Shown here: positions 31,111 to 40,606 of the stretch, in pieces
Numbering within the stretch: position 1 is the stretch's first letter
Layout: each line of letters begins with the position of its first letter
Origin: Salipiger sp. IMCC34102
GTDB lineage: Bacteria; Pseudomonadota; Alphaproteobacteria; Rhodobacterales; Rhodobacteraceae
Direction of reading: 5' to 3'
Length of the DNA stretch: 64,000 nt
NCBI RefSeq assembly: GCF_004145405.1
Contig: NZ_SELQ01000003.1
Location: forward strand, 248,001 to 312,000
Position numbers and translations under genes: made by a program
Notes under the pieces: model-generated
What the model saw: only the letters and a program-made list of their open reading frames with translations
What the model was told of the DNA's origin: nothing
The model's database searches: none

Positions 31111-33818
31111 TGTCGTTCAACGCGCTGATCCTGGCGGCGCTGGTCTATGTCGCGTTCCTGTTCAGCATCGCCTTCCTGGCCGAGCGACAGGCGCGGCGCG
31201 GGCGGGACCGCTGGCTGCGGCTGCCGCTGGTCTATACGCTGTCGCTGTCGATCTACTGCACGGCCTGGACGTTCTACGGGGCCGTGGGCTACGCGGCCCG
31301 GTCGGGGCTTGAGTACGTGACGATCTACCTTGGCCCGACGCTGGTGATGGTTGGCTGGTGGACCATCCTGCGCAAGCTGGTGCGGATCGGCAGGACGCAG
31401 GGGATCACCTCGATCGCGGACCTGATTTCCTCCCGGTTCGGCAAGTCGACGACGCTGGGCATGATCGTCACCGTGATGGCCGTGGTGGCGGCCACACCCT
31501 ATATCGCCCTGCAGTTGCAGTCGGTGGTGCTGAGCGTCGAGGTCTTCGCCCGCGTCGGCGGCTCCGACTGGGGGCCGCAGGACCTGCGGATCGCGGCGAT
31601 CTTCGTGGCGGTGGGATTGGCCGTCTTCACGATTCTCTTCGGCACCCGACACGTCGACGCGGGCGAGCGCCACAACGGGATCGTCATCGCCATCGCGGTC
31701 GAGGCGGTCGTGAAACTGGTGGCGCTGCTGGCCGTGGGCCTCTTCGTGGTCTGGGGGCTTTCCGACGGCCCGACCGCCATCCTGCAAGAGATCGACGCCT
31801 CCCGCATCGGGACCTGGTCCCAGCCGGGGGGGCGCTGGGTGGGGCTGATCTTCCTCTCCGCCGCGGCCTTCCTGTGCCTGCCGCGCATGTTCCAGGTGCT
31901 GGTGGTCGAGAACGCGGACGAGGCGCATCTGAAGACCGCATCCTGGGCCTTTCCGCTCTACATGCTGCTGATGAGCCTGTTCGTCCTGCCCATCGCGGTG
32001 GTCGGGTTGCGGCTGATGCCGGAGGGCGCCAACCCCGATCTCTTCGTCCTTACGCTGCCGCTCGCGCAGGACCGGCAGGGGCTGGCGGTGCTGGCGTTCC
32101 TCGGGGGGTTTTCCTCTGCCACGTCGATGGTGATCGTGGCGACCATCGCACTGGCCACGATGGTCTCGAACCACGTGGTCCTGCCGGTCTGGATGCGCAG
32201 CCGCGGGCCCGAGCGGGCGACTATGTCGGGCGACGTGCGCTGGGTCGCGGTCCTGACGCGGCGTCTGGCCATCGTCGGGACGCTGGCGCTGGGGTGGCTC
32301 TACTACAGCCTTTCCGGGGGTGGGGCCGCGCTTGCGGCGATCGGGTTGGTGTCGTTCTCCGGCGTGGTGCAGGTGCTGCCGGTGCTGCTCGGCGGGATCT
32401 TCTGGCGCGGGGCGACCCGGACCGGCGCGATCCTGGGGCTGACCCTGGGCGGGGCGCTTTGGGTCTGGACGCTGTTCCTGCCCAGTTTCGGCGAGGGGGC
32501 CATCCTGTCCGCCCGGATTTTGGCCGAAGGCCCATGGGGCATCGGGGCGCTCAGACCGCAGGCCTTGCTGGGTATCGAGGGGATCGATCCGCTGCTGCAC
32601 GGGCTGCTGTGGTCGCTGCTGGTCAATACCGGCGCGTTCATCGCAGGCTCGGTGCTGAGCTTTCCCGCCCCGCTGGAACGCTTGCAGGGGGCGCAGTTCG
32701 TCAACGTCTTCGAAGGGGCGACCTCCGGTCAGGCATGGAAGCGCTCGGTCGCCACGGCCGAGGATCTGTTGATCCTGTCGCAGCGCATCATCGGGGCGCA
32801 GCAGTCGCAGGCCATGTTCCAGCGCGCGGCCCGGGCGCAGGGCAAGACCGATCTTCTGCCGGACGTCACCCCCGCCTTCCTCGAAGGGCTGGAACGCACG
32901 CTCGCGGGCTCCGTCGGGGCGGCGACGGCCCATGCGATGATCGCGCAGCTGGCACAGGGCACCAGCGTCACGGTGGACGATTTGTTTGCGCTGGCCGACG
33001 AGACGGCGCAAATCCTCGAATACTCGGGCCGGCTGGAGGCGAAGAGCGCCGAACAGGAACGCACGGCACTCGCCCTGCGCGAGGCGAACGAAAAACTGGT
33101 TGCCCTGTCCGCCCAGAAGGATGCCTTCCTCAGCCAGGTCAGCCACGAGTTGCGCACGCCGATGACCTCGATCCGGGCGTTCTCGGGGATCCTGACGCAG
33201 CACGGGCTGAACCCGGAGGAGACCGCGCGCATGGCCGGCATCATCAACGCCGAGGCGCTGCGGCTCACGCGCCTGCTGGACGATCTGCTCGATCTGTCGG
33301 TGCTGGAGGCGGGACAGGTCAGCCTGCAGGTCCAGGACGGGCAGCTGGGTGCCGTGCTCGACCGGGCGATCGCGGCGGCGGGCGCGGGGGCGCAGGCCCT
33401 CGACCTCGACCGTGTGCCCGAGGAGGAGGCGATTGCCGTCTCGACGGACCTCGACCGCCTGGCGCAGGTGTTCATCAACCTCGTGTCGAATGCCGCGAAG
33501 TATTGCGATGCCACGCGTCCCCGGCTGACGATCCGGGTCACCCGCTCCGGCGATTGGGTCCAGGTCGATTTCACGGACAACGGCTCCGGCATCGCGCGGC
33601 AGGACGCGGCGGTCATCTTCGAGAAGTTCTCGCGCCTGACCGATTCCGCGCGGGCCGGGGGGGCCGGGCTGGGACTCGCGATCTGCCGCGAGTTGATGAC
33701 CCGCATGGGCGGACAGATCGACTATGTCGATGCCGGACCGGGGGCGACGTTCCGCGTGAAACTGCCGCAAAGGTCACCTCTCGCGGGCACGACATCTCGC
33801 GTCTTCACCGCGCGCTAA
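31110..33818 (+). CDS. Sensor histidine kinase with N-terminal sodium/solute-symporter domain (CbrA/CrbS-like)
   Basis: 902 residues. The first ~520 form an SSS-type transporter with about 13 helices (TAWTFYGAVGYAARSGLEY, ITSIADLISSRFGKS). A linker and coiled coil lead to HisKA with H-box FLSQVSHELRTPMTSI and a HATPase domain with FINLVSNAAKYC, DNGSGI and GGAGLGLAIC. CbrA and CrbS relatives sense histidine or acetate. There is no attached receiver, matching the separate response regulator upstream. An acetyl-CoA synthetase gene, a usual target, is not in the window. Confidence 0.92.
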   Translation: MSFNALILAALVYVAFLFSIAFLAERQARRGRDRWLRLPLVYTLSLSIYCTAWTFYGAVGYAARSGLEYVTIYLGPTLVMVGWWTILRKLVRIGRTQGITSIADLISSRFGKSTTLGMIVTVMAVVAATPYIALQLQSVVLSVEVFARVGGSDWGPQDLRIAAIFVAVGLAVFTILFGTRHVDAGERHNGIVIAIAVEAVVKLVALLAVGLFVVWGLSDGPTAILQEIDASRIGTWSQPGGRWVGLIFLSAAAFLCLPRMFQVLVVENADEAHLKTASWAFPLYMLLMSLFVLPIAVVGLRLMPEGANPDLFVLTLPLAQDRQGLAVLAFLGGFSSATSMVIVATIALATMVSNHVVLPVWMRSRGPERATMSGDVRWVAVLTRRLAIVGTLALGWLYYSLSGGGAALAAIGLVSFSGVVQVLPVLLGGIFWRGATRTGAILGLTLGGALWVWTLFLPSFGEGAILSARILAEGPWGIGALRPQALLGIEGIDPLLHGLLWSLLVNTGAFIAGSVLSFPAPLERLQGAQFVNVFEGATSGQAWKRSVATAEDLLILSQRIIGAQQSQAMFQRAARAQGKTDLLPDVTPAFLEGLERTLAGSVGAATAHAMIAQLAQGTSVTVDDLFALADETAQILEYSGRLEAKSAEQERTALALREANEKLVALSAQKDAFLSQVSHELRTPMTSIRAFSGILTQHGLNPEETARMAGIINAEALRLTRLLDDLLDLSVLEAGQVSLQVQDGQLGAVLDRAIAAAGAGAQALDLDRVPEEEAIAVSTDLDRLAQVFINLVSNAAKYCDATRPRLTIRVTRSGDWVQVDFTDNGSGIARQDAAVIFEKFSRLTDSARAGGAGLGLAICRELMTRMGGQIDYVDAGPGATFRVKLPQRSPLAGTTSRVFTAR

Positions 33819-33867
33819 CGTATTTGCGCGACTGTCCGCGCATCACAGGCCGAAATCAGGACAGCAG

Positions 33868-34869
33868 ATGACACCCCAGGTTATCGACCGCTTGGTGCGG
33901 CGTCCCGCAAAGGACCCGCAGGACCCACCGTTGAGCGCGCCCCGTGCGGTCGGCATTTCCGTCGCGCGCGCGGCCCAGCAGGCGCTGGGCCTGAGCGTGC
34001 GAGTCGGCGCCATCGCCGAGGAGGACGGCGATCTCGACGCGCTCGTGGACGGGCTCGATGACGCGCTTCTGATCCTGTCCATCGCGCGGGCCGACGGCGG
34101 GACCGGCATGATGGCCTGCAATGCCGACCTGGTCGCCGCGGCGCTGGAGGCGCTGACGACCGGCCGCATCGGGGCCGCGCCGCAGCCGGCGCGGGCGGTG
34201 ACCAACACGGATGCCCTGCTGATCCGGCCCTGGTTCACGCAGATCCTGGAGGACCTCGCGCAGACCTGCGACGGTTCGGAGATGGAAGGATGGTCGGCGG
34301 CCTGCACGGTCGGCGCACGCTACGAGACGGTCCGTGCGGTGGAGTTCGCATTGCAGGATTGTACCTACCGCATCCTGCGGATCGAGATCTCGGACGGGAC
34401 GGAAAGCCGCCGGCCGGAGCTGATCGTCGCCCTGCCGCGCAAGGATGCCACGGTCCGCGACACGCCTCAGGACGACACGGACAACTGGGCGACGTGCCTG
34501 TCGGACTGCGTCATGGGTGCACCGCTCGCCCTGGACGCGGTGCTGGGGCAGGTAAGGATGAGTCTTGCGCAATTGACCGGCCTGGAGGTGGGGGACAGTG
34601 TCCCGCTGACGGTGAAAGGTCTCGACGGGATCGCTCTGACGGCCTCCGACGGATTCGTGGTCGCACGCGGGCGCCTGGGTCAGCTCGACGGGCGCATCGC
34701 GGTGCGGGTGGATCTGGAAGAAGAACACCTAGAGCGGGACATGGACGCCTATCCGCGACCCGGCGCCCATCGGATCACGACGGTGGAACAAGAGTTGCAG
34801 AGCGAGGCCGAAGCGCCTTCCCTCGCGGAAGAAGAGTTCGTACCTCAGGCGTTCGCGCAAGAGGCGTGA
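33868..34869 (+). CDS. Orphan FliM/FliN-like (SpoA-domain) protein
   Basis: 333 residues. The C-terminal part (about residues 225–285: RMSLAQLTGLEVGDSVPLTV and VVARGRLGQLDGRIAVRV) fits the SpoA/FliM C-terminal fold, and the middle resembles the FliM CheC-like domain of Rhodobacterales proteins. FliM is the flagellar switch protein, but no other flagellar gene is visible here. A C-terminal acidic tail of ~50 residues is unusual. It may be a divergent switch protein or have another role. Confidence 0.68.
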   Translation: MTPQVIDRLVRRPAKDPQDPPLSAPRAVGISVARAAQQALGLSVRVGAIAEEDGDLDALVDGLDDALLILSIARADGGTGMMACNADLVAAALEALTTGRIGAAPQPARAVTNTDALLIRPWFTQILEDLAQTCDGSEMEGWSAACTVGARYETVRAVEFALQDCTYRILRIEISDGTESRRPELIVALPRKDATVRDTPQDDTDNWATCLSDCVMGAPLALDAVLGQVRMSLAQLTGLEVGDSVPLTVKGLDGIALTASDGFVVARGRLGQLDGRIAVRVDLEEEHLERDMDAYPRPGAHRITTVEQELQSEAEAPSLAEEEFVPQAFAQEA

Positions 34870-34933
34870 GACGGATCATCCTCCATCGGTCACATGACCC
34901 GAGGCCCGGGTCACGCCCGCGCCGCAGGCTTGG

Positions 34934-35347
34934 TCAGGACAGGGTTTCCAGTTGCGGCCGCATACCGGACAGATCGTAGCCCGCCTTGGCCGCGGTCTCG
35001 ATGATCTCGTCCACCGGCATCCGTCCAGCCTGGCCCATCGCCCAGACGATGGTCGATCGTGTGCCGGAAGCGCAGTAGGCCAACGTCTTGCCGTTCTGCG
35101 CCGCGGCGCTTTGCGCGTCGACCATGTCCATGTTCAGACCCTGGTGCGTGACCGGGTTGTCGACGAAGGTCAGCCCTTCCGCCTCGACCGCCGCGCGCAT
35201 GGCGTCGGACCGGACGGCGGGCGGCACTTCGGCGTCGGGGCGGTTGCAGATCACGGTCTCGAACCCCTGCGCCTTGATCTCCGCCGCGTCGGCAGGGTCG
35301 ATCTGGGGGGAGACGGAATAGGCGGGGGTGAGGGTGCGAATGTCCAT
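34934..35347 (-). CDS. TIGR01244 family phosphatase/sulfurtransferase-like protein
   Basis: 137 residues. The active-site loop YCASGTRST is a CX5R motif of the dual-specificity phosphatase/rhodanese type, and the N terminus (YSVSPQIDPADAAEIKAQGF and VICNRPD) is typical of TIGR01244. The same domain occurs as the N-terminal part of Blh sulfide-related proteins. Substrate is unknown. Confidence 0.85.
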   Translation of the reverse strand: MDIRTLTPAYSVSPQIDPADAAEIKAQGFETVICNRPDAEVPPAVRSDAMRAAVEAEGLTFVDNPVTHQGLNMDMVDAQSAAAQNGKTLAYCASGTRSTIVWAMGQAGRMPVDEIIETAAKAGYDLSGMRPQLETLS

Positions 35348-35591
35348 GATGCAGGCGTAGCGCGCGCCGCGCTTCGGGTCCAGAGTGCAGTTACAGCGAA
35401 AGGGAGCGCGACCGGAGCCGCAAACGCCGGGCTTTCAGACGCCGCGATCCTTTAGCGGTGGCCCTTCGTTCGATCACGGGACCACCGTGCCTCTTGTCAC
35501 ACGGATTGCGGAAGGCAGAGCTTCGAACCCGTTTCCATGCTCCATGCGAAATCCATCCGGCGCATCGGGATCCCTGTTCCCCGCCTTGCCG

Positions 35592-36842
35592 TCATTCCGC
35601 CCGGTCCTTTCGGCCGGTCATCGCGATACCGGCGGTGAACCCGTGTCCGATCGTCGACAGCAGGATCGTGAACCCCACCAGCGCCCAAAGCGCCTCGACA
35701 TCCCAGAAGTCGACGTGGCCCACGGCGTAGGCCAGATAGTAGATCGAGCCTACGCCGCGCACGCCGTAGAAGGCGACCACCCAGCGGTCCTGCCTTCCCA
35801 GGTCGGACCTGGCCAGGGACAGCCACCCCACCAAGGGCCGCAGGACGAGGATGAGCACCAGTGCGATCGCGGCATTGGCGAGCGTGAGCCCCTCCAGCAG
35901 TTGCGGCATGACCGCGCCCAGCGCGAAGAGGAGGCCTGCGGTCAGCGCGTGCTCGATCGATTCGGTGAAATCGTGAAGCTGGCGGTGGAAGTCGTGGTCC
36001 GCTTCGACACGGCGCAGCGTGATCCCGGCGACAGCCACGGCGATGAAACCGTAGCCCTCGACCAGTTCCGTCGACCCGTAGCACAACAAGACCCCCGCCA
36101 CGGCCACCACGCCCGAGGCGGTGTCGGCCAACACGGCCTTGCGCGGCACGTAGAACAGCACCTGTCCCATGATCCAGCCGCCCGCGGCCCCCATCGCGGC
36201 ACCGACGGCGATGCGCCAGGCGACGTCGCGGGCCAGCCACTCGAGCGCCCAACTGCCCGGCGACAGCCCCTCCACCGCGACAAGCAGGCCGAGGTAGACG
36301 AAGGGAAAGGCAAGCCCGTCGTTCAGGGCCGCCTCGGTGGTGAGCGCGAAGCGGACCGGGTGTTCCCCGCCTTCGAGCGGCGGGCCCACCTGCACGTCGC
36401 CTGCCAGAACGGGATCGGTCGGTGACATGACCGCGCCAAGCAGGATCGCCCCCGCGGCGGTCATCCCCGCCAGCGTGTACCCCAAGAGGGCGACGACGAT
36501 GATCGTGAGCGGCATGGCGACAGCAAGAAGGCGGATCGTCGGCCCCCAGCGCGCCATGCGCGACAGGTTGTCGATCCGCAACCCGGTCGCGAAGAGGGCG
36601 ATGATGACCGTCAGTTCGGCGACGACCTCCCACATGTAGGGGTTTTCACGCGGGTCCGGTATCGCCGGCAGACCCGGCACGATTGCGAAAATGGCCATCC
36701 CCAGCAGGATCAGCAGGCCCGAAGCAGCCGGTTCGTGGCGGCTGACGAAGCGGGGCAGCCAATAGGCCAGGATCACGGCCGCCCCGATCGCGGTCAGTCC
36801 CACGTGATAAGGGTAGAGGCCGAAAAAGGGCGCGTCGTTCAT
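35592..36842 (-). CDS. Cation:proton antiporter (NhaP/CPA1-type)
   Basis: 416 residues with about 12 hydrophobic segments. The conserved ion-binding region is AVMSPTDPVLAGDVQVGPP followed by EAALNDGLAFPFVYLGLL, as in CPA1 Na+/H+ antiporters, with an Arg block in VAFYGVRGVGSIYYL. It should exchange Na+ or K+ for protons at the inner membrane. The ATG at MNDAPFFG is chosen; longer frames upstream are not membrane-like. Confidence 0.92.
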   Translation of the reverse strand: MNDAPFFGLYPYHVGLTAIGAAVILAYWLPRFVSRHEPAASGLLILLGMAIFAIVPGLPAIPDPRENPYMWEVVAELTVIIALFATGLRIDNLSRMARWGPTIRLLAVAMPLTIIVVALLGYTLAGMTAAGAILLGAVMSPTDPVLAGDVQVGPPLEGGEHPVRFALTTEAALNDGLAFPFVYLGLLVAVEGLSPGSWALEWLARDVAWRIAVGAAMGAAGGWIMGQVLFYVPRKAVLADTASGVVAVAGVLLCYGSTELVEGYGFIAVAVAGITLRRVEADHDFHRQLHDFTESIEHALTAGLLFALGAVMPQLLEGLTLANAAIALVLILVLRPLVGWLSLARSDLGRQDRWVVAFYGVRGVGSIYYLAYAVGHVDFWDVEALWALVGFTILLSTIGHGFTAGIAMTGRKDRAE

Positions 36843-37195
36843 GTCGAATCGTCTTTCCGCGAAGTCAAAGTGCGCCCGGGTGGTCCCGACGATAGCTGCC
36901 CTGCACCGAACCAGTACCAAGGGGCCTGTGCCAATGGTTGGGTGCGTGAAGGCTCGAGCTTTTCGGCAATCGCGACAGGACGCCGGCAAGCCTGGATCGT
37001 GATGAAGGTCTTGTCGGTTCCTGCATGCAAACCAAAATGCCGTGACAGCCGTTTCGGTTCCGCGCGCGATCACGGTGCACTTCCAATCAAGGCCGCAGCC
37101 GAACGCAGAAACAGCACGGGTGGGATTGATCCGCCTCGAACGGTTTTCCTCGGATCGACCATTCCGCGTGATCCTAAGTTCAATTATGGAACGGC
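36843..37195. other. Intergenic region between antiporter and copper genes
   Basis: About 350 bases separating two divergent units. It should hold both promoters. I see no RNA gene, strong repeat or credible coding frame. Confidence 0.5.
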
Positions 37196-37546
37196 ATGCT
37201 TGCGCCTTTGGCCCGTTTCCTGATCATGTCCCTCGCCGCCGCCTGTCTCGTGGCGCTCAGCGTGGTGTCGGCGTCCGGCATGGCGCCCGATCGCGAAACG
37301 ATTCAGCAGCAGAACCTGGCGCGCGCGCTCGGGGTCGGCTTCGAGGATTTCTGCGGGGGCGGTCAATCGAACGGAACCGATTGTCCGTTCTGTCACAAGC
37401 TGCCGGAACCGCCGGCCCCGTCGGCCCCGCTGGTCGAACGCCAGCTTGCCTACCGGATTCCGCCAAACTTCCGGGACGATCTGATCATCGGCCCGCGGCA
37501 GCTCCAGTTCGACGCGCCGCCGCGCGCACCACCAGTCACCGTCTGA
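37196..37546 (+). CDS. Small exported Cys-containing protein (DUF2946-like)
   Basis: 116 residues with an N-terminal hydrophobic signal (FLIMSLAAACLVALSVVSASG) and a DCPFCHKL motif (CXXCH), which could bind copper or be redox-active. Its position ahead of a copper-delivery fusion and SCO1 fits the DUF2946 group often found with copper genes. Similarity is weak; a role in copper handling is inferred mainly from context. Confidence 0.6.
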   Translation: MLAPLARFLIMSLAAACLVALSVVSASGMAPDRETIQQQNLARALGVGFEDFCGGGQSNGTDCPFCHKLPEPPAPSAPLVERQLAYRIPPNFRDDLIIGPRQLQFDAPPRAPPVTV

Positions 37547-37638
37547 TCTTCCAAAGTCGACGCCTGTCCGGACGACCGGACCGGCCCCTGCAGGCGCCCG
37601 AATCCCGGGACGTCCTGAGATTCCTCACGGAGACAGAC

Positions 37639-38622
37639 ATGCTTATCAAGACCAACCTGACCGCTCTGGCGGCCGTTCTCGCGCTGACCGGAGCCGCCAG
37701 CGCCCATGCAACGCTCGAGCAGGACACCGCCGTCGTCGGTGCCAGCACGAAGATCACCCTGCGCGTGCCGCACGGCTGCGATGGTGAAGCCACCAACACC
37801 GTCCGGATCGAGATCCCCGACGGCTTCTACGCCGTGAAACCCATGCCGAAGGCCGGATGGGACCTGACCACCGAAACCGGTCCCTACGCGGAACCCTTCG
37901 ACAACCACGGCAGGGAAATGACCGAATGTGTCCGTGCCGTGATCTGGTCGAATGGCGATCTGGCCGACGATCATTACGACGAGTTCACCCTGCGCGGCTC
38001 GGTCGGACCGGACATGACAGCGGGAGAGGCCATGTTCTTCCCCGCCGTCCAGACCTGCGCCAACGGCACCGCGGATTGGACCGATACCAGCGGATCCAAC
38101 GATGTCCCGAACCCCGCGCCCAAGCTCGACCTGGTGGCGGGCAATGCCGCTCAGGATCACGCGCATGGTCACGGTCACGGATCCCATGGTGAAGCCGCCG
38201 CGGAGGTCACGACACTTGGCGATCTGGAAATCGCGACACCTTTCGCGCGCGCGACATTGCCGAACCAGCCCGTGGCCGGCAGCTTCATGACGATCACCAA
38301 CACCGGTGCTGCGGACGACGTGCTGATCGCCGTCAGCTCCCCTGCGGCGGGTCGGATGGAGGTCCACGAGATGGCGATGGACGGCGACGTGATGCGCATG
38401 CGCGAACTCGACGGCGGGCTTCCGATTCCGGCCGGTGAGACCGTCACGCTGGCGCCGGGCGGCTTTCACGTCATGTTCATGGATCTTGCCGGACCGCTCG
38501 TCGAAGGCGACAGCGTCGAGGTCACGCTGACGTTCGAGACGTCGGGCGACGTCAGCCTGACGGTCCCGGTCACGGGGATCGACGACGGCGCCATGGATCA
38601 TTCCGGTCACGGAGGGCACTGA
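37639..38622 (+). CDS. YcnI (DUF1775)–PCuAC fusion, periplasmic copper chaperone
   Basis: 327 residues. After a signal peptide ending ASA, the mature protein starts HATLEQ, giving an N-terminal His as in copper-binding YcnI domains. Residues ~20–170 are DUF1775, then a His-rich linker (HAHGHGHGSHGE), then a PCuAC domain (residues ~195–305) with the Met/His motif set HEMAMDGDVMRMRE and GGFHVMFM. A His-rich tail ends the protein. PCuAC passes Cu(I) to cytochrome oxidase assembly with SCO1, whose gene overlaps its stop (TGATG). Confidence 0.92.
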   Translation: MLIKTNLTALAAVLALTGAASAHATLEQDTAVVGASTKITLRVPHGCDGEATNTVRIEIPDGFYAVKPMPKAGWDLTTETGPYAEPFDNHGREMTECVRAVIWSNGDLADDHYDEFTLRGSVGPDMTAGEAMFFPAVQTCANGTADWTDTSGSNDVPNPAPKLDLVAGNAAQDHAHGHGHGSHGEAAAEVTTLGDLEIATPFARATLPNQPVAGSFMTITNTGAADDVLIAVSSPAAGRMEVHEMAMDGDVMRMRELDGGLPIPAGETVTLAPGGFHVMFMDLAGPLVEGDSVEVTLTFETSGDVSLTVPVTGIDDGAMDHSGHGGH

Positions 38623-39221
38623 TGACACCGATCCGCAAGATCGCACTTGCAGCTTGGGGAGGAGTCGCCGTCATGGCGCTCCTCTTGCTGGGCTGGATTT
38701 ACGTGCTCGAACCACGGCTCAACCCGTCGGTGGCGGACACGTTCGGGCAGGGGGGCTACGACCTCGTCACGACGGACGGTGGCCGGTTCACGCAGGAGAC
38801 GCTGAAGGGCGCACCCTCCGCCGTGTTCTTCGGCTTCACCCACTGCCCGGAGGTGTGCCCCACCACGCTCGGCGACATTGCCGGCTGGCAGGATGCGCTT
38901 TCACGGGACGGGACACCGCCCTTGCGCACCTTCTTCGTCACAGTCGATCCAGAGCGCGACACGTCGGAGCTGCTGGACGACTATGTCTCCTGGGTGCCGG
39001 GTGTCACGGGCGTGACCGGCGCACCGGATGAGATCGGCGAGGCAATCGAGGCGTTCCGCGTCTATGCGCGCAAGGTGCCGCTCGACGGGGGAGGATACAC
39101 GATGGATCACTCGGCGATGGTCCTCCTCTTCGATGCCGAGGGCCGGCTCTTCGAACCGATCGGTTATCAGGAGGGGACCGACCGGGCGATCGGCAAGATC
39201 CGTCGTCTGCTGTCCAGCTAG
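38622..39221 (+). CDS. SCO1/SenC family copper chaperone
   Basis: 199 residues. One N-terminal membrane anchor (VAVMALLLLGWIYVL), then a thioredoxin fold with the copper-binding pair CPEVCP and the distal His in YTMDHSAMV. SCO proteins build the Cu(A) centre of cytochrome c oxidase. Translationally coupled to the YcnI–PCuAC fusion, so the three genes form a copper-delivery unit. Confidence 0.95.
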   Translation: MTPIRKIALAAWGGVAVMALLLLGWIYVLEPRLNPSVADTFGQGGYDLVTTDGGRFTQETLKGAPSAVFFGFTHCPEVCPTTLGDIAGWQDALSRDGTPPLRTFFVTVDPERDTSELLDDYVSWVPGVTGVTGAPDEIGEAIEAFRVYARKVPLDGGGYTMDHSAMVLLFDAEGRLFEPIGYQEGTDRAIGKIRRLLSS

Positions 39222-39277
39222 GCGGGACCATATACCGCCGGGACGGTATCTGCGATCTGGCGCGTGGTTGGGGCAGA

Positions 39278-40606
39278 TCACCCGAGGCTCTCACGGGCGT
39301 ATCTCTCCACCACCGTCGCAAGGTCGACCCGTGCCCTCAGACGCGCGGCCAGAAGGTACATCCCGGCCACCTTGCGCTGGATGAGAAGCGCCGTCACCGG
39401 CGGGACGTGGGTGGCGGTGCGCTCGTCCCCCATCTCGAGCCCCATGTCGCGCAGGCGCCGTGGCAGATCGGAGGCGCCGAAATCGAAGGCGCCGGGGGTG
39501 CGGAGGGGCGTCATGGCAAGGTCGAACATCGACAGCACGGTCTCGCGCTGACGCGTGGAGAGACCGGGACCGATGAGGCCCGTCTCCTCCAGCGCGGCTT
39601 CGGCGGCGGTGCGGTCGCGGGACAGCCCGGCGTGCATCAAGCGGCGGAAGGCGGTCTGGACCTCTGGCGGAATATCCCGGACCGCGCCGAAATCGAGCAG
39701 CACGATCCGCCCGCCGTCCTCCACGAGGTAATTCGCGAAGTTCGGGTCGGTCTGCATCCGGCCCAGCACGAAGAGTTCGCGCAGCGTCAGATCGACGAGC
39801 CTACGGGCGGTCTCATCGCGCAGGTCCTGCGGCGCTGTGGTGCGCCGTTCGACAGGCGTGCCGGGGGCGAAGTCCATTGCAAGGACATTCGGGGTACACA
39901 GATCCGGGTGACGCGCGGGCACGCGGAACGCCGGATCGTCGCCCAGCATGGCGGCGAAGGCATCGAGGTTCCGCCCTTCGCGCGCGTAATCGGCCTCCTC
40001 GTGCAGTTGCGCGCGGGCGTCTGCCATCAAGGGCGCCAGGTCCATCCCCTTCGGTGCGGCGCCCGACCATTTGATCAGCCCCGCGATATTGGCGATATCG
40101 CTGTCGATACTCGCGCGCACGCCCGGATACTGGACCTTCAGCGCCAGGTCCCGTCCGTCCTTCGTGACGGCGCGGTGGACCTGCCCGATGGAGGCCGCCG
40201 CGATCGGTCGCACGTCGAACCGCCGGAAGCGTTGCAGCCAGTCGCGCCCCCATTCGGCGTTCAGCACCTCCCGCAGCTGGCGGGGCGGCATGGGATCGGC
40301 ATCGCTGCGCAGCCGGTCGAGGAGGGTCGCGATCTCGGGCGGCAAGACCTCGCCCGCATCCATCGAGAGAAGCTGGCCGACCTTCATCGCGGCCCCGCGC
40401 ATCTTGGCGAGCTCCCCCGCGATGCGCTGCGCGTTGGCCGGGGTGAGCAGAAGATCACGCGGATCCAACCCCTTGCCACCTGCGATCTGCTTCAGGCCGC
40501 CGTAGGCCGCGCGCCCCGCGATGCCGCCGGCGAGCCCCCCCAGCCGGGCCATGCGCGACAGGCGCCCCGCGGGCACCCGCACGCCGGGGCGGTCGGGATC
40601 CGTCAC
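39278..40606 (-). CDS. ABC1/UbiB-family atypical kinase
   Basis: 442 residues. Family motifs: KMRGAAMKVGQLLSMD (the KxGQ inhibitory motif), AAASIGQVHRA in place of the glycine-rich loop, catalytic YLVEDGGRIVLLDFGAVR. Relatives (UbiB, COQ8) support ubiquinone synthesis; this branch, without a clear C-terminal membrane anchor, is less defined. The GTG start overlaps the DUF427 stop (GTGA), which settles it against longer frames. Confidence 0.9.
   Translation of the reverse strand: MTDPDRPGVRVPAGRLSRMARLGGLAGGIAGRAAYGGLKQIAGGKGLDPRDLLLTPANAQRIAGELAKMRGAAMKVGQLLSMDAGEVLPPEIATLLDRLRSDADPMPPRQLREVLNAEWGRDWLQRFRRFDVRPIAAASIGQVHRAVTKDGRDLALKVQYPGVRASIDSDIANIAGLIKWSGAAPKGMDLAPLMADARAQLHEEADYAREGRNLDAFAAMLGDDPAFRVPARHPDLCTPNVLAMDFAPGTPVERRTTAPQDLRDETARRLVDLTLRELFVLGRMQTDPNFANYLVEDGGRIVLLDFGAVRDIPPEVQTAFRRLMHAGLSRDRTAAEAALEETGLIGPGLSTRQRETVLSMFDLAMTPLRTPGAFDFGASDLPRRLRDMGLEMGDERTATHVPPVTALLIQRKVAGMYLLAARLRARVDLATVVERYARESLG

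Noticed and set aside
30876-33770. A 964-residue minus-strand open frame
   Set aside because: Antisense to the kinase gene; low-complexity Arg/Gln/His translation typical of shadow frames in GC-rich DNA.
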